Below, in pieces: positions 5,413 to 5,697 of a DNA stretch of 5,697 nt. The DNA lies in contig DUNY01000451.1 of NCBI GenBank assembly GCA_012839145.1, forward strand, positions 1 to 5,697, in the 5' to 3' direction. The notes beneath the pieces were generated by a model. It was not told the DNA's origin and did no database searches. It saw nothing but the letters and a program-made list of their open reading frames with translations. Every line of letters starts with the position of its first letter. The stretch's first letter is position 1. This stretch comes from Thermoanaerobacterales bacterium. GTDB lineage: Bacteria; Bacillota; Thermosediminibacteria; Thermosediminibacterales; Tepidanaerobacteraceae. The position numbers were made by a program, and so were the translations under genes.

Positions 5413-5697
5413 GTGACGGAACTCATCAACAATCGAGAGTACCGGATAAACCTTTTGAAGGAAATAGTTATGGAGCTTCATCAAGGTAAGAGTGTGGAAG
5501 AAGTGAAGGAGAGATTTCGGGAAGCAGTTAAAGATGTATCCCATGAAGAAGTGGCGGCCATGGAGCAAGCCCTCATTGATGAAGGATTACCTGTAGAAGA
5601 GATCCAACGCATGTGTGATGTTCATGCCTCGATTTTTAAAGAAAGTTTGGATAAAAAAACTGAACCTGAAACTATTCCCGGTCACCCGATACATACC
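5413..5697 (+). CDS. DUF438-domain protein, N-terminal part (3' end outside window)
   Basis: The 95 visible residues match the N-terminal DUF438 domain: MTELINNREYRINLLKEIV, then a helical acidic region, and IQRMCDVHASIF (64-75) followed by IPGHPIHT (88-95). The CDVHA(S/A)xF motif and GHP(I/V)HT junction are typical of DUF438 proteins, which usually continue into a hemerythrin-like HHE domain and often a PAS domain. Those would bind a metal centre and sense oxygen, nitric oxide or redox state, but they lie beyond this window. The start is GTG at 5413, 6 bases after GAGGTG (5401-5406). An ATG at 5411 is in another frame and is followed at once by TGA, so GTG is preferred. The protein has no signal peptide and should be cytoplasmic. 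It probably belongs to a separate unit from the transporter cluster. Its biological role is not established. Confidence 0.85.
   Translation, partial: MTELINNREYRINLLKEIVMELHQGKSVEEVKERFREAVKDVSHEEVAAMEQALIDEGLPVEEIQRMCDVHASIFKESLDKKTEPETIPGHPIHT

Noticed and set aside
5380..5568. Minus-strand open frame across the start of the DUF438 gene
   Set aside because: The + strand frame matches DUF438 motifs and has a good ribosome binding site, so the minus frame is a shadow.

Overview
The window looks like part of a chromosome from a low-GC, probably anaerobic Gram-positive bacterium of the Clostridia/Bacillota type. The evidence is AT-rich spacers, strong AGGAGG-like ribosome binding sites, a lipoprotein-type solute-binding protein and a DUF438/hemerythrin-type gene at the right edge. 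I cannot name a genus from the sequence alone. All five clearly intact or edge-cut genes are on the + strand.

Layout: (1) 1-552 is the 3' part of a family I CoA-transferase beta subunit resembling glutaconate CoA-transferase GctB; its N-terminus and catalytic Glu region lie outside the window. (2) 553-670 is a spacer with a strong hairpin directly against the next ribosome binding site. (3) 671-2447 holds the two membrane subunits of a TRAP transporter, dctQ and dctM, which overlap by 14 bases. (4) 2448-2955 is a spacer containing a decayed, internally deleted IS3-family insertion sequence and a probable extended -10 promoter. (5) 2956-4029 is the TRAP solute-binding lipoprotein dctP, closed by a clear intrinsic terminator that could work in both directions. 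(6) 4030-4478 is a spacer with possible remnants of a small minus-strand gene, then the promoter and a palindromic operator candidate for the next gene. (7) 4479-5246 is an IclR-family regulator. (8) 5413 to the right edge is the start of a DUF438-domain protein, beginning at GTG.

The likely joint role is uptake and activation of an organic acid. The binding protein captures a carboxylate, DctQM imports it using an ion gradient, the CoA-transferase converts a carboxylate to its CoA thioester, and the IclR protein senses a pathway compound and controls the cluster. The substrate cannot be read from this sequence. The DUF438 gene is probably a separate unit.

I found no convincing evidence of a wholly new system. 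The points most worth a second look are the IS relic that now separates dctQM from dctP (with a cre-like palindrome in it), the palindrome over the iclR promoter, the hairpin before dctQ, and the minus-strand coding-like remnants facing a bidirectional terminator.
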